A stretch of 64,000 bases of DNA from Desarmillaria ectypa (GCA_030407005.1 JAUDYN010000005.1:2046001-2110000); one strand, 5' to 3'. Counted from the first letter of the stretch, positions 1 through 13,400 are shown. Notes: a model not told the origin generated them from the sequence alone. A program made the numbers and translations.

Positions 1-591
1 ACGTCACAATCGCGTAGACGATCACGACGCCCGACATCTACAGACTTAAATTCGGCTCTGGAAGCTATGGATAGCAATGAAGATGATGATCTTGTTGTCA
101 TACCGCCGTTGGGCGACAGGCAAGTAGAGAACGATGTCCAAACACTTTTGGGTCGACATGGGATACGCTCAAGACATACTGGCGAAGACTCCCGAGATCC
201 TGTAGACTTCTATTATGGAGCCGCGAATGGTAATCAGGGTGGAGATGATGACATGGAAGTAGATGAGTTGGAGTCTGACTGCATCTCATCCCATACTCCT
301 TCACGCTCCTCCTCACCTTCACCGTCTGTCCACATTAGTGCGCCATCGCGATATCCCTCGTTCTCTCCTGTAGGCACACCAAGAACGATTTCATTTCGAC
401 AGCGACGTGGACACAATGAAAGGCCTCCGGAAATATCTTCGCAGGATGAGGACAACCACCTGGATATTGCTGGAACGTGTTTTGACCCTTCTGGTGCTTA
501 TATCTACGTTGCCACGACAGAAAGTGTAGCGGAATGGAGCGTAAATGGAGCTGAGAAGAGGTGGTGGCTGGATAATGATTGTTGGGCATGA
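1..591 (+). CDS. C-terminal part of a WD40-like (DUF2415-type) protein, 5' end outside the window
   Basis: The frame is open from base 1, so the annotated Met at 67 is probably internal and the gene begins upstream. The visible ~196 residues have an Arg/Ser-rich start, an acidic stretch (DDDMEVDELESD), a Ser/Pro-rich linker, and a closing segment of the form DIAGTCFDPSGAYIYVAT followed by VAEWSV. That last segment looks like a WD40 blade and resembles the short DUF2415 motif found at the end of large fungal WD40 proteins. The stop is TGA at 589-591. It converges on the hydrolase gene on the other strand, leaving about 155 bp. The family call is moderate and the function is unknown. Confidence 0.6.
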   Translation, partial: TSQSRRRSRRPTSTDLNSALEAMDSNEDDDLVVIPPLGDRQVENDVQTLLGRHGIRSRHTGEDSRDPVDFYYGAANGNQGGDDDMEVDELESDCISSHTPSRSSSPSPSVHISAPSRYPSFSPVGTPRTISFRQRRGHNERPPEISSQDEDNHLDIAGTCFDPSGAYIYVATTESVAEWSVNGAEKRWWLDNDCWA

Positions 592-746
592 AATCTTAGG
601 GGCTGTTATGGTTTGCTCTTGTACTCACGTTATTTGTCGTCGTTCTCAAGTTCTAGTCTTTGGGCATGCTTGTACAATTACTTTTGTACCACTAACATTG
701 TGGAAAACGGATATCATGTAACACATCAATCAATGCTGTAAGCGTC

Positions 747-2064
747 TTAAGCCTTTACGGTACCGAATCTAAATGCCGGGCTTTCTTCGTTCAAGAATGA
801 CCATGTCAACTCCTGCTTCCATCCCTTATCTTTCCAGTCGTTTAGGCTCTTGGGGAATTCGTCTATCTTCCCAGGAACGGAACTGTCATGAGCAATCAGG
901 AATAAAATGTCGGGATGTGCATCCAGCTTGAGCAGCTTCTCTATTGTGGTGGTAGCTGTTTCAGGGTCAGCATACACGGACAATCCCGAGGGTATGCCTA
1001 GCATGGGACTGGTGCGAGATAACAGATCAAACTGCGCATCCGAGGATGACAAGAACTGCTTTGGGCAAACAGAGGATTTGGCAGAGTCGATGACGTGTCC
1101 TGGGCAAGGGCAGCGCGCATGAAGGGTCGCGGTTGGTCTGAGTTGACCTGGATGATGGCAGCAGTCGCCGCCGAGCAAGACGAATGTTGTCGAAGTTACC
1201 CGTGCAAGACCAGATATATGGCCCGGATGGTGCTGCAGATAATGTCAGTTCCAGTGAAAATTAAGTATTCAATGATACGAACCCCGGGTGTATCTAGAAT
1301 ATAGAAGCTACCGTCACCAAAGTAGTCCACAGCAGCTAGATCGGCAATGCGAAGGGTGCTATCTTCAAAGAAAATCTCTGTAACTTTGCGGCCCCTGCCA
1401 ATGAGACGGCATCAGTCTCTTTATTCGTTCACGTAAAAGTAATATGTTACGCACGCGAGATCACTTTCCACGAGCGTCGCGTCGGGGAATTCGGGATATG
1501 TTCGTAAATCAGTCCCTTGACCAACAAGAAGTTCTGTCGTGGGAGGGAAAGTCGCCATATCGCCTGATGGCCGAAGCCATAAGTACAAGGCACGATCTCA
1601 TATCAGCCAACCTACCGGTATGATCTAAATGGGAATGACTACATTAACTGGTGATTAACGAGATCCCTCCTTGACAGTGAAAATAAAGTGGATATCGCTT
1701 ACCTCCAGATGACAGCTTTAATACTCTCTAGGTCAACACCACCAGCAGTTAGTTTCCCAGCGACATCACCGTCCACCACCAAGGAATACGGCCCCATTGA
1801 GTTCCAAATCTCTAACAGCCCCTGTACAGCTGGAGAGAGATTCTCCTGGTCTTTGCGAATCCCAAGATCGAACATGACTCTCCCCTTGACAGGATGTTCA
1901 ATCAGGAAGGCGTATATGGGACCGTACGCGCCTTCGAATCCATCGAGGACAGGTTGTAAGAAAAATGAAGCAGGAGAGAGTGTCGCGTCGGTGCCAACAT
2001 TAATGGCTTTGACCGTTACGACTGAGTCAGAGGATGGGATGCACACATCAAAAGGGGGGATCAT
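747..2064 (-). CDS. Metallo-beta-lactamase-fold hydrolase (lactonase-like)
   Basis: Five exons: 2064-1703, 1638-1616, 1563-1455, 1394-1283 and 1232-747. They sum to 1092 nt (363 aa) with every phase closing. The zinc-binding signature HSHLDHTGD is assembled across introns 1 and 2. It is followed by a PGH segment (HHPGHISGL), GGDCCHH and a late AHD, the usual metal-ligand series of the MBL superfamily. The arrangement resembles AHL-lactonase/AttM-type and fungal 'metallo-beta-lactamase superfamily' proteins, which hydrolyse lactones or related esters. No signal peptide is evident, so it is probably cytosolic. The substrate cannot be told from sequence. A glyoxalase II-like role is less likely given the spacing. 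Confidence 0.85.
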
Positions 2065-3518
2065 GGTTGTCTCTATCTAGGACACTTGGATCCCTCCCCT
2101 ATCTTTAAATAAGGCCTGCAGACGCGTGAGCTTGGGTTTCCAACGAATATACTATATTCGTACCTTGATATTGTGATTAGGGACAGGACTACTTCCGAAT
2201 CGGAGTCAAGTGTGACTAACTTATTGTAGTAATTATCTGCATCCCCACCAATCCCTTGAGATATATATGAAACCCAATTAATGTGGAACATATGTGACGT
2301 GGTCGGGAGCAGCAGGGCCAACAGCCGGGAAGCACCGCCTAAAAACTAATTCACCTGACAGGAACAGACCCGTGAAACGAGAACAATTACTTGTATATTC
2401 ATTGAGGACTGTAGACTGTGCATCTCTCAAGAGCTGTCGAGTCTCCGAGTCGTACCAAATGGTGATGATCGGTGAGGTCGCTTGTATTCGTTGGGACCGG
2501 CAGCGCTGTTTAGCGAGTCAGCCGATCTTTTCATCCGGGCCGAATATCCGTATACTTCATCGTGTCACGTGTGAAACGCGTCCATCGGCCAGTGGCATCG
2601 GGCCTTCAGGAGATACTAAGCATGCCCTTGATCGAACTCGGCGGTAGTAGGTCCCAGTAGGTCCATGAGTCGATGCTGAAAAGCAGCTGCTCTCAGAGGG
2701 GTTGTCTACGACTCTTCCGAGGATGCGCGAACCAGCCCCTTCGTCTCCTCATTGATCAAAGAGGCATTGCAAATTTCGGTGAAACCCGTCGGCTTTCATT
2801 GTTAGCCATTTTCTTTGAGCACTGCCGTCGAAATTTTCATCGCGCTCTCAAATAGCGGAGATGACGTGGATGGACTGTGACTAGTTCTTTTCGAATAAGA
2901 AATTGTCACTTTAGTCGCCGTTCTCGATATGAGTTTACCGTGTTAGCACTCGGATGGCCCCATGATGGTAGTCAGAAATTTGCACGAGGTTCACTCAAAT
3001 GGAGTAAGCAAATAAACTCTGTTGTCATGCTGATGCTGAGTACAAAGTCTGCGAGGAGCATTGAGGTCCGGCGGTCATCCTTTATTTTCTCCGGCCATAC
3101 GAATGGGATTAACTAGTGAGATGAAAGGGATAATGTCGTGAAGATACCCGTGAAAGGAAGGGAAAATGAATAGATTCCGTTAGCCAGGTGGTGCATGCAA
3201 GATGAAGCACCCGGTGCCGAATGTAATATCCGGCGGACGGCAGCAAATGTCCTGCAAGGAATTGTGCGAGGCTTAATCGTTGCGTAGTACATTGGCTCAA
3301 GACAAAGTGCAACTTGCTCTGAAGTTCAGAAAATCACGATGACTAAGCGTAGTTTATCTGATAAGATAACGATTGCGCAATCAAGCATCGAGTCTGACGC
3401 AGACTTTCGCGCGCATCTTCTCTCATCCTACCGTCATCTTGTTCGCGTCGAACGCCTGAACCCAGAATATCGAGACAGTCGTTGAAACTTTGTCGGGCCA
3501 CTGACCCTCTAACGTGAA
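2065..3518. other. Intergenic region with no supported gene
   Basis: Only short open frames without recognisable motifs or a consistent splice pattern are present. The last ~200 bases hold the promoter and 5' leader of the ATM1 gene. I see no repeat or RNA gene. Confidence 0.5.
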
Positions 3519-6091
3519 ATGTGGGCTCACACCTCCCGTATAACCGTATTCGCTTCTAGGGTCCAGGCTTCTTCTGCTTTTTTGCCGAAAGCGAGACTTT
3601 GCCTCCGAGGGTCTTCACTAGGAAAGTCAAATTTATTAGGTATCACCTATTTCTATCGCTCGACTTTCCAATGGCGGTCGTTTCAGCATCAGGCCGGTCC
3701 CCAGCCAGCCCCAAGTTCGAAAAGCGCAACTCCAAAACCGGTGGCCAGCTCCAGTAGCGAAGTGACGGTAGCGGAGCAGCGCAAAAGTGACTGGAATATA
3801 GTCAAGCGGTTGATGGAGAATGTGTGGCCCAAAAATGACCGGAAGACACGGGCCACGGTCGTTCTAGGCTTTGGACTGCTAATTTCAGGCAAAGTGCGTG
3901 CAAATTACTATTCTCATGTCTTATCCCTGGAAACTTTCTAGCTACTTAACGTGCAAGTCCCCTTGATATTCAAGAGTGTTGTGGATTCCTTGAATGTGGA
4001 CATCACTGCGCCAGCCGCAGCCTGGACAATAGCAGGTTCCCTAATTCTTGGATGTATGTCTCGGCTTACTTTGTCTGTGCTGCTTCTAACGTTTCCTCCA
4101 GATGGTGCTGCACGAATAGGAGCTACAGTTTTTGGAGAGTCGCTGAACGCCGTCTTTGCTAATATCGGTCAGCGAGCTATACGGAAGGTGGCCCGTGAAA
4201 CATTTGGACAGCTCTTGAACATGAATCTTCAGTTTCACCTGTCTCGTCAAACCGGTGGCTTGACACGGGCTATCGACCGTGGCACGAAGTACGTTCGTAC
4301 ATTCTTCCTTCGAAGCACATACTCTAATTGATGGACTATAGAGGGATTGCATTTATTTTGCAAGCAGTACTCTTCCGGATTATTCCTACGGCATTGGAAA
4401 TATCACTCGTGTGCGGTATTTTGGTGAGAGTTGCTTGTGCATGCGTTGAGTATACGAAGACTGACACTGGAGCAGACTTACAAGTTCAGCTGGGATTTTG
4501 CAGCTATCACATTAGCAACATTAGCCGCGTATACATGGTTCACTGTTCGAACGACATCTTGGCGGTAAGAATTTATTCCGTGTAAATATGGACGTTTCTA
4601 AATCGACATGAAGAACGCGCTTCCGACGGGAGGCCAATAAAGCTGATAATGCTGCCGCCACATCTGCTGTCGATTCTCTGATCAACTTTGAGGCTGTCAA
4701 GGTTTCTAATTTCCACCGAATGGCCCGAACATCTGCTCACTTATTCAGGACAGCATTTTAACAACGAGCAATATGAAATCTCCCAGTACGATCGTCATTT
4801 GAAAGACTACGAGATGCTGTCAACTAGAATCACCACTTCGTTGGCTTTCTTGAATTCTGGACAGAACGTCATCTTCTCCAGCGCTCTTACGATGACCATG
4901 TTTATGGCCGCTCAAGGAGTTATGAATGGTGAGTCCAAAAATGGGCATGAAACCTAGGCCTCTCACCCATCGTTGATGCTCAGGGACAATGACGGTCGGA
5001 GACCTGGTCATGGTAAACCAACTGATTTTTCAGCTGTCTTTCCCGTTAAACTTCCTGGGGAGTATCTATCGCGAGATGCGCCAAAACCTTTTGGACATGG
5101 AAATCCTCTTCAAGCTTCGCGAGAAAAATCCGCCACTTGAGGTTGGTGGTCTCTCATGTGCTTGTACATTTCCTGAAGTCTTTACATATACAGGACGTAC
5201 CTGGTGCCCCGCCCCTGGACTTTCGAGGGGGTGCTATCCGCTTTGAGAATGTGAACTTTGGTTACCATCCTGATCGGCCTATATTCAGAAATCTGTCTTT
5301 CACTGCCCCCGCGGGCAAGAAAGTCGCCATAGTAGGACCATCAGGCTGCGGAAAGTCGACGGTCTTCCGCCTTCTTTTCCGTTTCTACGATCCCGATTCA
5401 GGTCGCATCTTCATTGATGACCAAAACATCCACGATATTCAGATGGCAAGCCTCCGACAAAGTATTGGTGTTGTTCCTCAAGATACTCCTTTGTTCCACG
5501 CGGACATCATGCACAATGTAAGATACGGACGATTGAGTGCAACTGATGACGAGGTGATAGAAGCTACAAAAAGAGCCAATGTTTATGACACGATTATGCG
5601 GCTGCCGGAAGCTTTGAAGACCAAGGTCGGGGAACGCGGGCTGATGATCAGTGGTGGAGAGAAGCAGCGACTGGCTGTTGCTCGTGTTTTGCTAAAAGAT
5701 CCGCCGATTCTCTTCTTCGATGAAGCAGTATGCAGGTCTATCCTTGCTTTACGACGTTCCTGATATGCTCCCAGACATCTGCCTTGGACGCTCATACGGA
5801 ACATGAATTAATGAAGAGCATCAACGACACGTTGCTGACGAAGACACGAACTAGTATTTTCATTGCACATCGACTGCGGACCGTTGTCGAAGCGGGTGCG
5901 TCTTTCGCACTGCCCTCTCTGGACAGTGGACTGATCGTAGAATAGACTTGATCATTGTTCTCAAGGACGGAGAAGTCGCTGAGCAAGGTACCCATGAGGA
6001 GCTTCTACTCAAACGTGGGTTGTACTACAGCATGTGGATGCAGCAAGCAGCAACTTTAGATTTGAACAAGGACGAAGAGATGTCATCTTAA
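3519..6091 (+). CDS. ATM1: Mitochondrial ABC transporter Atm1 (iron-sulfur cluster export)
   Basis: Eleven exons: 3519-3893, 3942-4053, 4102-4288, 4342-4423, 4476-4564, 4614-4701, 4754-4928, 4984-5141, 5194-5727, 5775-5895 and 5946-6091. They sum to 2067 nt (688 aa) with all phases closing. The N-terminus is Arg/Ser-rich like a mitochondrial presequence. The membrane domain follows ([36 protein letters not shown]). The nucleotide-binding domain has Walker [10 protein letters not shown], signature ISGGEKQR, Walker B ILFFDEATSALD and the H-loop IAHR. In this family the homodimeric half-transporter of the inner membrane exports a glutathione/sulfur compound needed for cytosolic Fe-S proteins (ABCB7 in animals). 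Nothing looks broken. Confidence 0.97.
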
Positions 6092-6255
6092 AGTCTTGCA
6101 CAATTATCACTACTGTAAGCGTTGATTAGACTTACACACCACTATAATTACTTGCGCATCAGATACCACTCACTAGCTTATCTTTCGTTACGGGTGTACA
6201 ACTAATGGATACAGATAAAGAGATTCATACTCAGTACACCGGTGGTGGACTCTTC

Positions 6256-7189
6256 TCAAGGAGGAACTCTTAGATAACTTGTCATATTCCCAACCTTTGA
6301 GTAGATATTCGGCTTTATCAAGGCTTTCAGACCAGCTGATTTTGGCTGTGGCTGAGGTTGCTGGTCTAAATAGTTCTGCAGACTAGCAGCTGACGCCACA
6401 GTATCCGACAGTCGCATCAGCTCATCATTCAAAGCCAGAATAGTTGTCTTGCCAGGCTGTAGTTCCAGGGCCAAATTAAGATTCGAGTTTGGGTTGCTGG
6501 GCATTGACTCGGGTCGATTGCCAACGATCAGAGGGCTTACCTTCAAGCCCTTCTTTAAAATTTCCCAGATGAGAACGAGCCTTTGTTTTGTGGTAGAGCG
6601 CTTGACCAGGTTTGTTAAATACCCGATAGTCAGTGCATTGATGGTATGCTGTTCCCTGATAGAAAATCTGTTAGAGGTTAGCTTGATGTTACTACTTGAA
6701 ATATGAGCACAACCCACCTGTTCTCTTTCAATATGCAGGCAGTCAGATCGTTCATTGCGTCCGGATACGGGAAAGTTCGCACTGACATCATGTACAGTCC
6801 AAAGGCCTTCTCCGATTCATTCCTGAGTGTTTCATTTCCCTGTCTACCTATGAGAATCGTTTCTTACGAAAGTGAAGTTGAGCTAGCTTTCTCTTTCGCG
6901 TTTGTGGCAGTCAGCCACATATCGAAATCATCGAGGTTCTCGTCTTCCATGATCCACTGTCTTTTCTCCCACGCAATTCTTGAGTGAGATTGTATGGGAT
7001 ATCGTTGAAAGAACCACAGGAATTATCGCAGAATACTGTGAGTTTTTCGAGAGAAAAAAATCTTTCACTCTGGCGTAAGCTTTGGGTGAATGCGCAGAAA
7101 GCTCCGATGGGAGCAGGGGGATTGTCTATCATGTCACTCTTGAAGAATCTCAGGGACGCCTCCAACCTTGCGGGGTCAGGCACCGACAT
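6256..7189 (-). CDS. Unrecognised multi-exon protein
   Basis: I do not recognise this gene. Coding-like blocks on the minus strand are joined by plausible short introns. The first is a possible first exon from Met at 7189 (MSVPDPARLEASLRFF). Next comes a block near 6960-6890 (MEDENLDDFDMWL), then one near 6830-6720 with YMMSVRTFPYPDAMNDL, and a long last exon from about 6670 to the stop at 6256. The last exon holds helical-looking sequence (INALTIGYLTNLVKR, LIWEILKKGLKVSPL) and a Gln/Pro run. No membrane segment or catalytic motif is seen. It converges on ATM1, leaving 165 bp between the stops. Exon edges in the middle were not resolved, so start and internal structure are uncertain. Confidence 0.45.
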
Positions 7190-7929
7190 TGCTGAGATTA
7201 CAGAGGAGAGTACAGAACGGAGAGATGAGTACTCTATAAGAAAAGGTTGAATCCTGGTACGTTGGCTTCCAAGTTGGGATTCGTCGAAGCTCCAGCGATG
7301 CACGTGGATGAGACGTGCCGAAACAAGGCTTACTACTCTGCACCTAATTGATTAACTGTATGTGCTCCGTCCAAGTCCAACAAAACGGACAGTTAGGTGG
7401 CTTTTTCCCAAGCTGCAGAAATTGTCATGCGGTTAAACTACAAACGCGCGCAGCACCAAAGCAAGAGTGTGACATAACATGGTCACAGCGATTGAAGGAC
7501 AAAGGAACGGATCTGGCGATGACAACAGCACAAGACACCCCAGCCTCTACCTCTGCGACAACGACAACGATAGAAGCAAGGATGGTATATAACATGGCGC
7601 TAGGGGAGGCGACAAATACTGACATCGGAAACGACGACACGACATAAAGGTGGACCAGGACGGGGTTTTAGTGCGTATTGTGCCAGGTCGAAGAAGGCCG
7701 ACGGACTTGGATAGTCGTGCGTAAACGCTTTTCCCCGTGTAGATCCCCATTTTCGATACTTCTACTCCGTCTTAACGCACCCTTATCATCCCCTCCCCAA
7801 GCAAGTGATCTGGGTTAACCTAGGTTAATTGCAGCATTACTAAGTACAAAGATACAACGCTCTACGGGGGAAAAAAAAGGAGAATACCGCGCTTTCATAT
7901 TAAATATCATGAACCATTATTATAAAACG
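7190..7929. other. Intergenic region with no supported gene
   Basis: Short overlapping frames around 7348-7750 on both strands encode Thr/Ser/Val-rich low-complexity sequence without motifs. A short direct repeat (tgggttaacctaggttaat) lies near 7811. Nothing else could be assigned. Confidence 0.4.
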
Positions 7930-9860
7930 AAGGTAAAGTGTGGATTCTTATCGCCAAGATGGGCCTCGTTTGGCGCTCCCGCCGCCACCGCCTCAGCCTT
8001 CTTGTTAGCTTCCCGAAGATAGAACATCTATCGCAATCTCTCCTCCGTACCACAAAGGTCGTCACTATCATGCTGAGCGCCGCAAGCGAAATAGAAATGT
8101 AATATGAATGATGGTAATAAAGCTGCAGACGGGTATCGAATATTTGACCTATGCAAGTGCCGGCAGAGCTGTCTCGAGTCAGCAGGTGAAGATGCCACAT
8201 ACTCAAGCTGTAGACACTCACCTGCCAACAAATTGCATAAGGCCAACACCGGCTGCTCGCTTATAATGAAGACCAAAGTTATTTTGCGTCTAGGAAATAA
8301 ATTAGAAAATATTAGATGGAGCGACCTCGGGAGCGACCCATCCAACAATCTGAATGAAGAAGTTTCCAATGATAAATGGTCCACGAAGGAAGAGGCGGTC
8401 AGAGAATTGAGCTTGGATCATGAACGAAATCGCAGCAACAGCGTACACCGGAACCGTAAGAAGCTGCGCATGGTAAGAAGAGTATCCCATGCCATTAATA
8501 GGACGGGCCTGAAAGTGGGCGTCAGCTGAACGGGTATCAGTAGATAACCCAGGGAACAAGTACTTACATGAATGTAGAAATGGCGTAAAGTGTGATTTTT
8601 GCACCAATTGAAAAATACCACTTGCCCAAGTTCTCCAATCTTTGAAAGCAAGAAGGACTACTTGAATATCGAACTTATCGTCTGGGTCGTAATGCGTCTG
8701 TTCGTCTCGTACCGAACAGCACACATGTCCTTCTCGCCCTTGTTCAAAAATCATGCCTAGTCAATGCGATTTGAGATCCAAAAGAAGGCAACGGGAGCAA
8801 GAACGACAGTGAAGAGTCCTTCAACAATATATAGCCATTGTCATCCAGACAAGGAATCTGCGGATATATGCGCTAAACCGTACGCTAGAAGTCCACCTAC
8901 ACATCCGAAGCATTTAGGATCGAAAAATCAGAGGGTTTTGGCTCACTGACCGAAACCTCCGGAAAGTGCGGAACATCGTCTCCCTAACTCTTCACGACGG
9001 TAGGTCATCATAAGGTAAGTCGCGATACAGGGGGAAACACCTATTTCCAAGAGTGTACATAGAGAAATATGTAACAAGAATGATTTGCGCACCAGCCTCA
9101 GACCAACCGAGGAGCACCCCAATGGCTATCAGCAGCCCATATGAGCCGGAAAATGGCGTAGCAATAGTAAGTGCCCTGAAAATTAGAGTAGAGATCGAAA
9201 GAATGATCTTCGGAGTGAGAAGCTTGAGCAAAATAGCATCTGGGCAAATGAATGGGCATCAAATGTCACTTCAAATAGACAGACGCCGTACAAACGAGTT
9301 CAAAGATAGCGTAGGTTCAGAAAATTTGATAGCATCAGATGGAAGACGTTGAACTAACATGTCAGGCACGAACACGTACTAGGGGGGGAAAGATTCAATA
9401 CAGAAGATTAGATTTAGAAGGAATCAAACATACAACCACTGAAACGGCCGCTCCGTACTGGTTGCCGACAAGGTGTAGGTCTGTTGCCATCCCAGCGACT
9501 TTGGCATTACCGATGCTAAGGGTACGATTTAGTATATGCAAGGGGCCAGGAGGGGAAAAATTATTATTAACGGTCAAGGAAACATGCGAAATACAAGACA
9601 CCGAACATGGGAATCAAGAATGAGTCGACCTACTGAGGGTTAAAATCCAAAACCCTACCGGAAAACGTATTTCCTCACCTTCCTCAACAATCTGGTTTCA
9701 TCTTGTAGGTTGAGGGGAGATGTCTCTGCGCCCTCATGTTCCACCGAAGCATCGAACAGCCATTTGGGCCACCTTTTCGGAAAGCTTCTCGTCGCTGGAA
9801 GATTTCTGCACAGCAAGAAATGAGTTTAATCCATTCAGATGAAGGAACAAGGAAACTCAC
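7930..9860 (-). pseudogene. Decayed MFS transporter (allantoate permease/ACS-like family)
   Basis: Family hallmarks are readable in order on the minus strand. Near 9700-9660 is an N-terminal block (ETRLLRK, then VDSFLIPMFGVLYF after an intron). Near 9520-9440 is SIGNAKVAGMATDL with GNQYGAAVSVV. Near 9250 is LLKLLTPKIIL, then YRREELGRR and GGLLAYGL. Near 8500 are HAQLLTVPVYAVAAISF and RGPFIIGNFF, with an amphipathic C-terminal helix near 8100. The block that normally reads SGWQWLYIVEGL is interrupted by TGA in place of TGG at about 8847-8849. The join that should give the DR-x-NIGNAK motif is out of frame by one with the only visible splice sites. Proteins of this family are plasma-membrane proton symporters for organic anions and nitrogen compounds. 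I judge this copy non-functional, with moderate certainty because several introns are ambiguous. Confidence 0.65.
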
Positions 9861-10462
9861 GATGCTCGTCTCCACAATACGGGGCACAGAAGTACTGTTG
9901 TGGCTAAAGCTACGGGTGTATTATAAGAAGAGTTTTGTGGGGAATGATAAGCGCCGCTCTGTTTGGAAGACTGCCGCGCCATCACCTTATATTCCTGACA
10001 TCCATCGAGCCAGCAGATAAAGTTATACGCTGCATAAAGCTTTTATCCGTTCTGCCGTGAGAAATCCGAGCAACCAGCCTCTCAAGGTCAGTAGTATACT
10101 TTGTTATCTCGTAATTGATGCCTATGGCAGCTGAAAACGATACTCTTTTCCTTTGGGAATATATTTCCACTGCCACGGCCCGACTCATCGTTCGCCCAGC
10201 TCCAATTGGCACAACCCTGGGCCCACAAGTTTCCAGATGCCCTTTTTTATGACCAGTAGGTGCAGCGTAATGAGTTGAGACGTCAGAAGTAGCTCTGAAT
10301 GAGCTATACTTCAGTAAATTGAGGAGATCCTATGTACCATAGGATTTTGTTCTCCGATGCCAACGAACGCATCCTACGTCGAATCGAGTTGCAGCGAAGA
10401 TATATTTTTTAATGTGATATCATGGATATTTATTACAGCATGAACGATTCTATCAAGGAACT
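9861..10462. other. Intergenic region between the MFS remnant and 5-oxoprolinase
   Basis: No gene was supported. The region lies upstream of the MFS remnant and downstream of the 5-oxoprolinase stop. It includes a short perfect inverted repeat, listed separately. Confidence 0.4.
10327..10345. repeat. Short perfect inverted repeat
   Basis: ATCCTATG, a 3-nt spacer, then CATAGGAT. The arms are exactly complementary. It sits about 120 bp beyond the stop of the 5-oxoprolinase gene on the minus strand. It could be a protein-binding dyad or a chance palindrome; nothing else points to a role. Confidence 0.35.
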
Positions 10463-13400
10463 TCAATTGGTGTCTGCCGTCTCCCTCATCTGTGAAAGAC
10501 TTCCGTTTGCTCTTGTCGGAGGAGCAACGCGGTTGAAAGCTCCATACAGCTGACTCGCCTCCTCTTCCTCAGATCCAGGAACGCCATATCCACCTCCGCC
10601 GGCAGTTTCTTCATGATATAGGTAAGTAAAACTCAGAAGAAAAACACAGCACCTTCTTACCGATACGAATGCTGTCCCCAGGTTTCATCGGACACTCATT
10701 CTTTCCTCCAAGGGCAATCGTTGTGACTGACCCATCAGCTTCCCTCCTCAACCAGAAGTTTCGCCCAGTCTGTCCCGGTGATCCGCCACGCATTCCGTAA
10801 GGCGGGATGGACCGCCGCTCGGATAGAATGGCGACGTCCAGTTCACGGGTGAATTCAATCTCGCGCACGCAACCATCTCCGCCTGTATGTCGACCCAAAC
10901 CTCCTGACCCTGTACGAATGCTAAATTCACGTACGATGACGGGGTATTTACGTTCAATGTTCTCCGGGTCGCCAATACAAGTGTCTGGGGTTATATTAGA
11001 TATTGTCACCGCCTTAAACAAGGGATACTCACTCGTCATATGAACATGAACACTGCATATCAATCGATGAGAGTCAAGACCTTACAGGCATAACTGGAAA
11101 GACACATACCCGCTTTGTCCTTCCCAAGTTGAACCTGCTCCGGACCCCCCTGCAATAGTCTAGATAATATCCGTCAATCAGAGAAAATTTGTCGTTTGGA
11201 TATCCATACCTCATAATAGCCAAAGCCTTTCGTCTCGGTCCCGTATCCGAACGTCAGACTAGCAAAGTTGCCTCAGTCAGTGGAACACTCGTGAAAACTG
11301 CCGAGCCTCTCTTACTTGTTACAGGAACCCTGAGAAGCTCCACAGGCTTCGAAAGCTTTCAACACTACGTCGGTTATACTACAGGACTTATTAAAAACTC
11401 ATAGTCAGTGGACGATATGACATACCGCTGTGACGTCTCAACATTACCTGCCACTGTTGCAGCACCTGGTCCGGGCGAAAGAATTGAATGTGGTGGGACA
11501 ATTACTTTGATTGGGGCCAAGCATCCATGATTCAGTGGGATGGCGGTAGGAATCAGGGAGCGAAGCACATAGATGATGGCGCTGTATACAATAGCCGTCG
11601 GTGCATTCAGATTCGAATATCTGACAATATATGAGATCAAGTCAACAGATACGCTAGGAAGCTAAAGACGCACGACTGCGGGCTTGTCCCCGTAAAATCA
11701 AATACGGCTTCACCCAACTTCGCATCAATGCCAATCTTAAGCTGCAACTGCTCTCCGCTATCCATGTAATCGATAGCTTGCAGTGGCTTACCGCCAAACT
11801 TCGTGTCTACGAAACGCAACAGATCGCGCACAGCAAATTCTGCTGTCTTTTGGATTGCAAACATGTAGAACTACGGAACCGTCATTAGCTGGTGTCCAAG
11901 GCTTTAATCGGATGGGCATACCTGCACAACTTGCAATGAAAACTCCTCGACTAGAGCCCGGATCAATGTAGCGCCACGGTGATTGGCCGAGATCTGGGCC
12001 TTCATGTCGGAGATGTTCTACAGGAAAGCATGTCAAAAATACGAAAGCGCTAAAGGCTACGCAAAGTGTACGTCTTTCAACGTTCGCGTTCCAGAGCAGC
12101 CGGGGAACTTGGAAGGCTGGTTGTACAAAATATCAACGATACCTTCCTCGTCAAACACTCCCTGTTTCACCAGCTTAAAACTCAGGATCTGCGCTCCTTC
12201 TTGCCAGATCGTTTTGGAGAAGGGAGGCATTGAGCCGGCGCGGATGCCGCCTAAATTTTCATTAATGGCAGGAAGAAACGAAGCGAAGGAACATACCAAT
12301 GTCAGCGTGATGTGCACGCGAGGCTGTCCAGAAGATGATCTCACTGTTGTGGAACGCAGGGGTCATTACGGTGATATCAGGTAGGTGGGAACCTCCTGCG
12401 TCTTTATGGTGCAATTCTAGTTAGTTACAATTGACAAGGCAACGCTTCGGTATACCTGGATGATTCGAGACTAAAACATCGCCGTCTTGGAGCTGTCCTT
12501 TGTGCAACTCGGCTTGAAAGCGCACGGCCGCACTCATGGCACCGAGATGACCTGAGCATTACCTCGTTAGAAGGTGCGTGGAGAAGCGAAAGGTACGCAC
12601 AAGGTATATGAGGTGCGTTTGCTACGAGTAAGCCGTCAGGTGAAAAGAGAGCACAAGAACTGTCAGCATGAATGAGTAATTCTGGTGGAAATTGGGAATA
12701 AGAGGGGGCCTACAAATCTAAACGCTCTTTGATGTTGGTCGAGATGGAAGTCTGCTTAAGAATTGTCCCCATCTATACCCGTAATTAATAAGGACTGTTA
12801 TGGCAAAAGAAGATCATTACCTGTTCTGCAATACCCATAAACCTATGCCCGAACACGGATAACTGTATAGGGTCGATTTGGTTGATATCTAAGACGGGCT
12901 TGGGCGCAGGTGGTCCTGCACGGTCAATGATGATATGCTTCGAGGTAGCCGTCGCCAAGTATCCAGGTTCGATAACGATCGTCTGAGTCGCATCGAAGAT
13001 GATTGCTGGAGCCTATGGTTTTGTTTGTTCAGGTCTACTGATGAGAGCATTTAGAAGCCTCACAGGAATTTGGTCGCCGGGAGACAGTTCTTCCAGCGGC
13101 ACGACGGCAGTGTCGGTCCATCCCAGCCCATTGAAATATACTTTCTTCCACTGGCACTTCCCTAGCAATCCCTTCGCCTCCATCAGCGTAGACCTTGCTA
13201 ACTCGGCATATGGACTCTCCTGCTCAGTTCCATCGCTTTTAGCGACTGCTCTCACACGTACATCGTCAACATGCACACTTCGATTTTGTAGTGTGAATCC
13301 AAAGAGTTGTTCGTGCTGCCGGACAAAGCTACCGACAAAATCCCCGTCTGCCGGCTCGCGTACCATCAAGGACGTGCTTGTTCCCTGGAAACGGCAGTTG

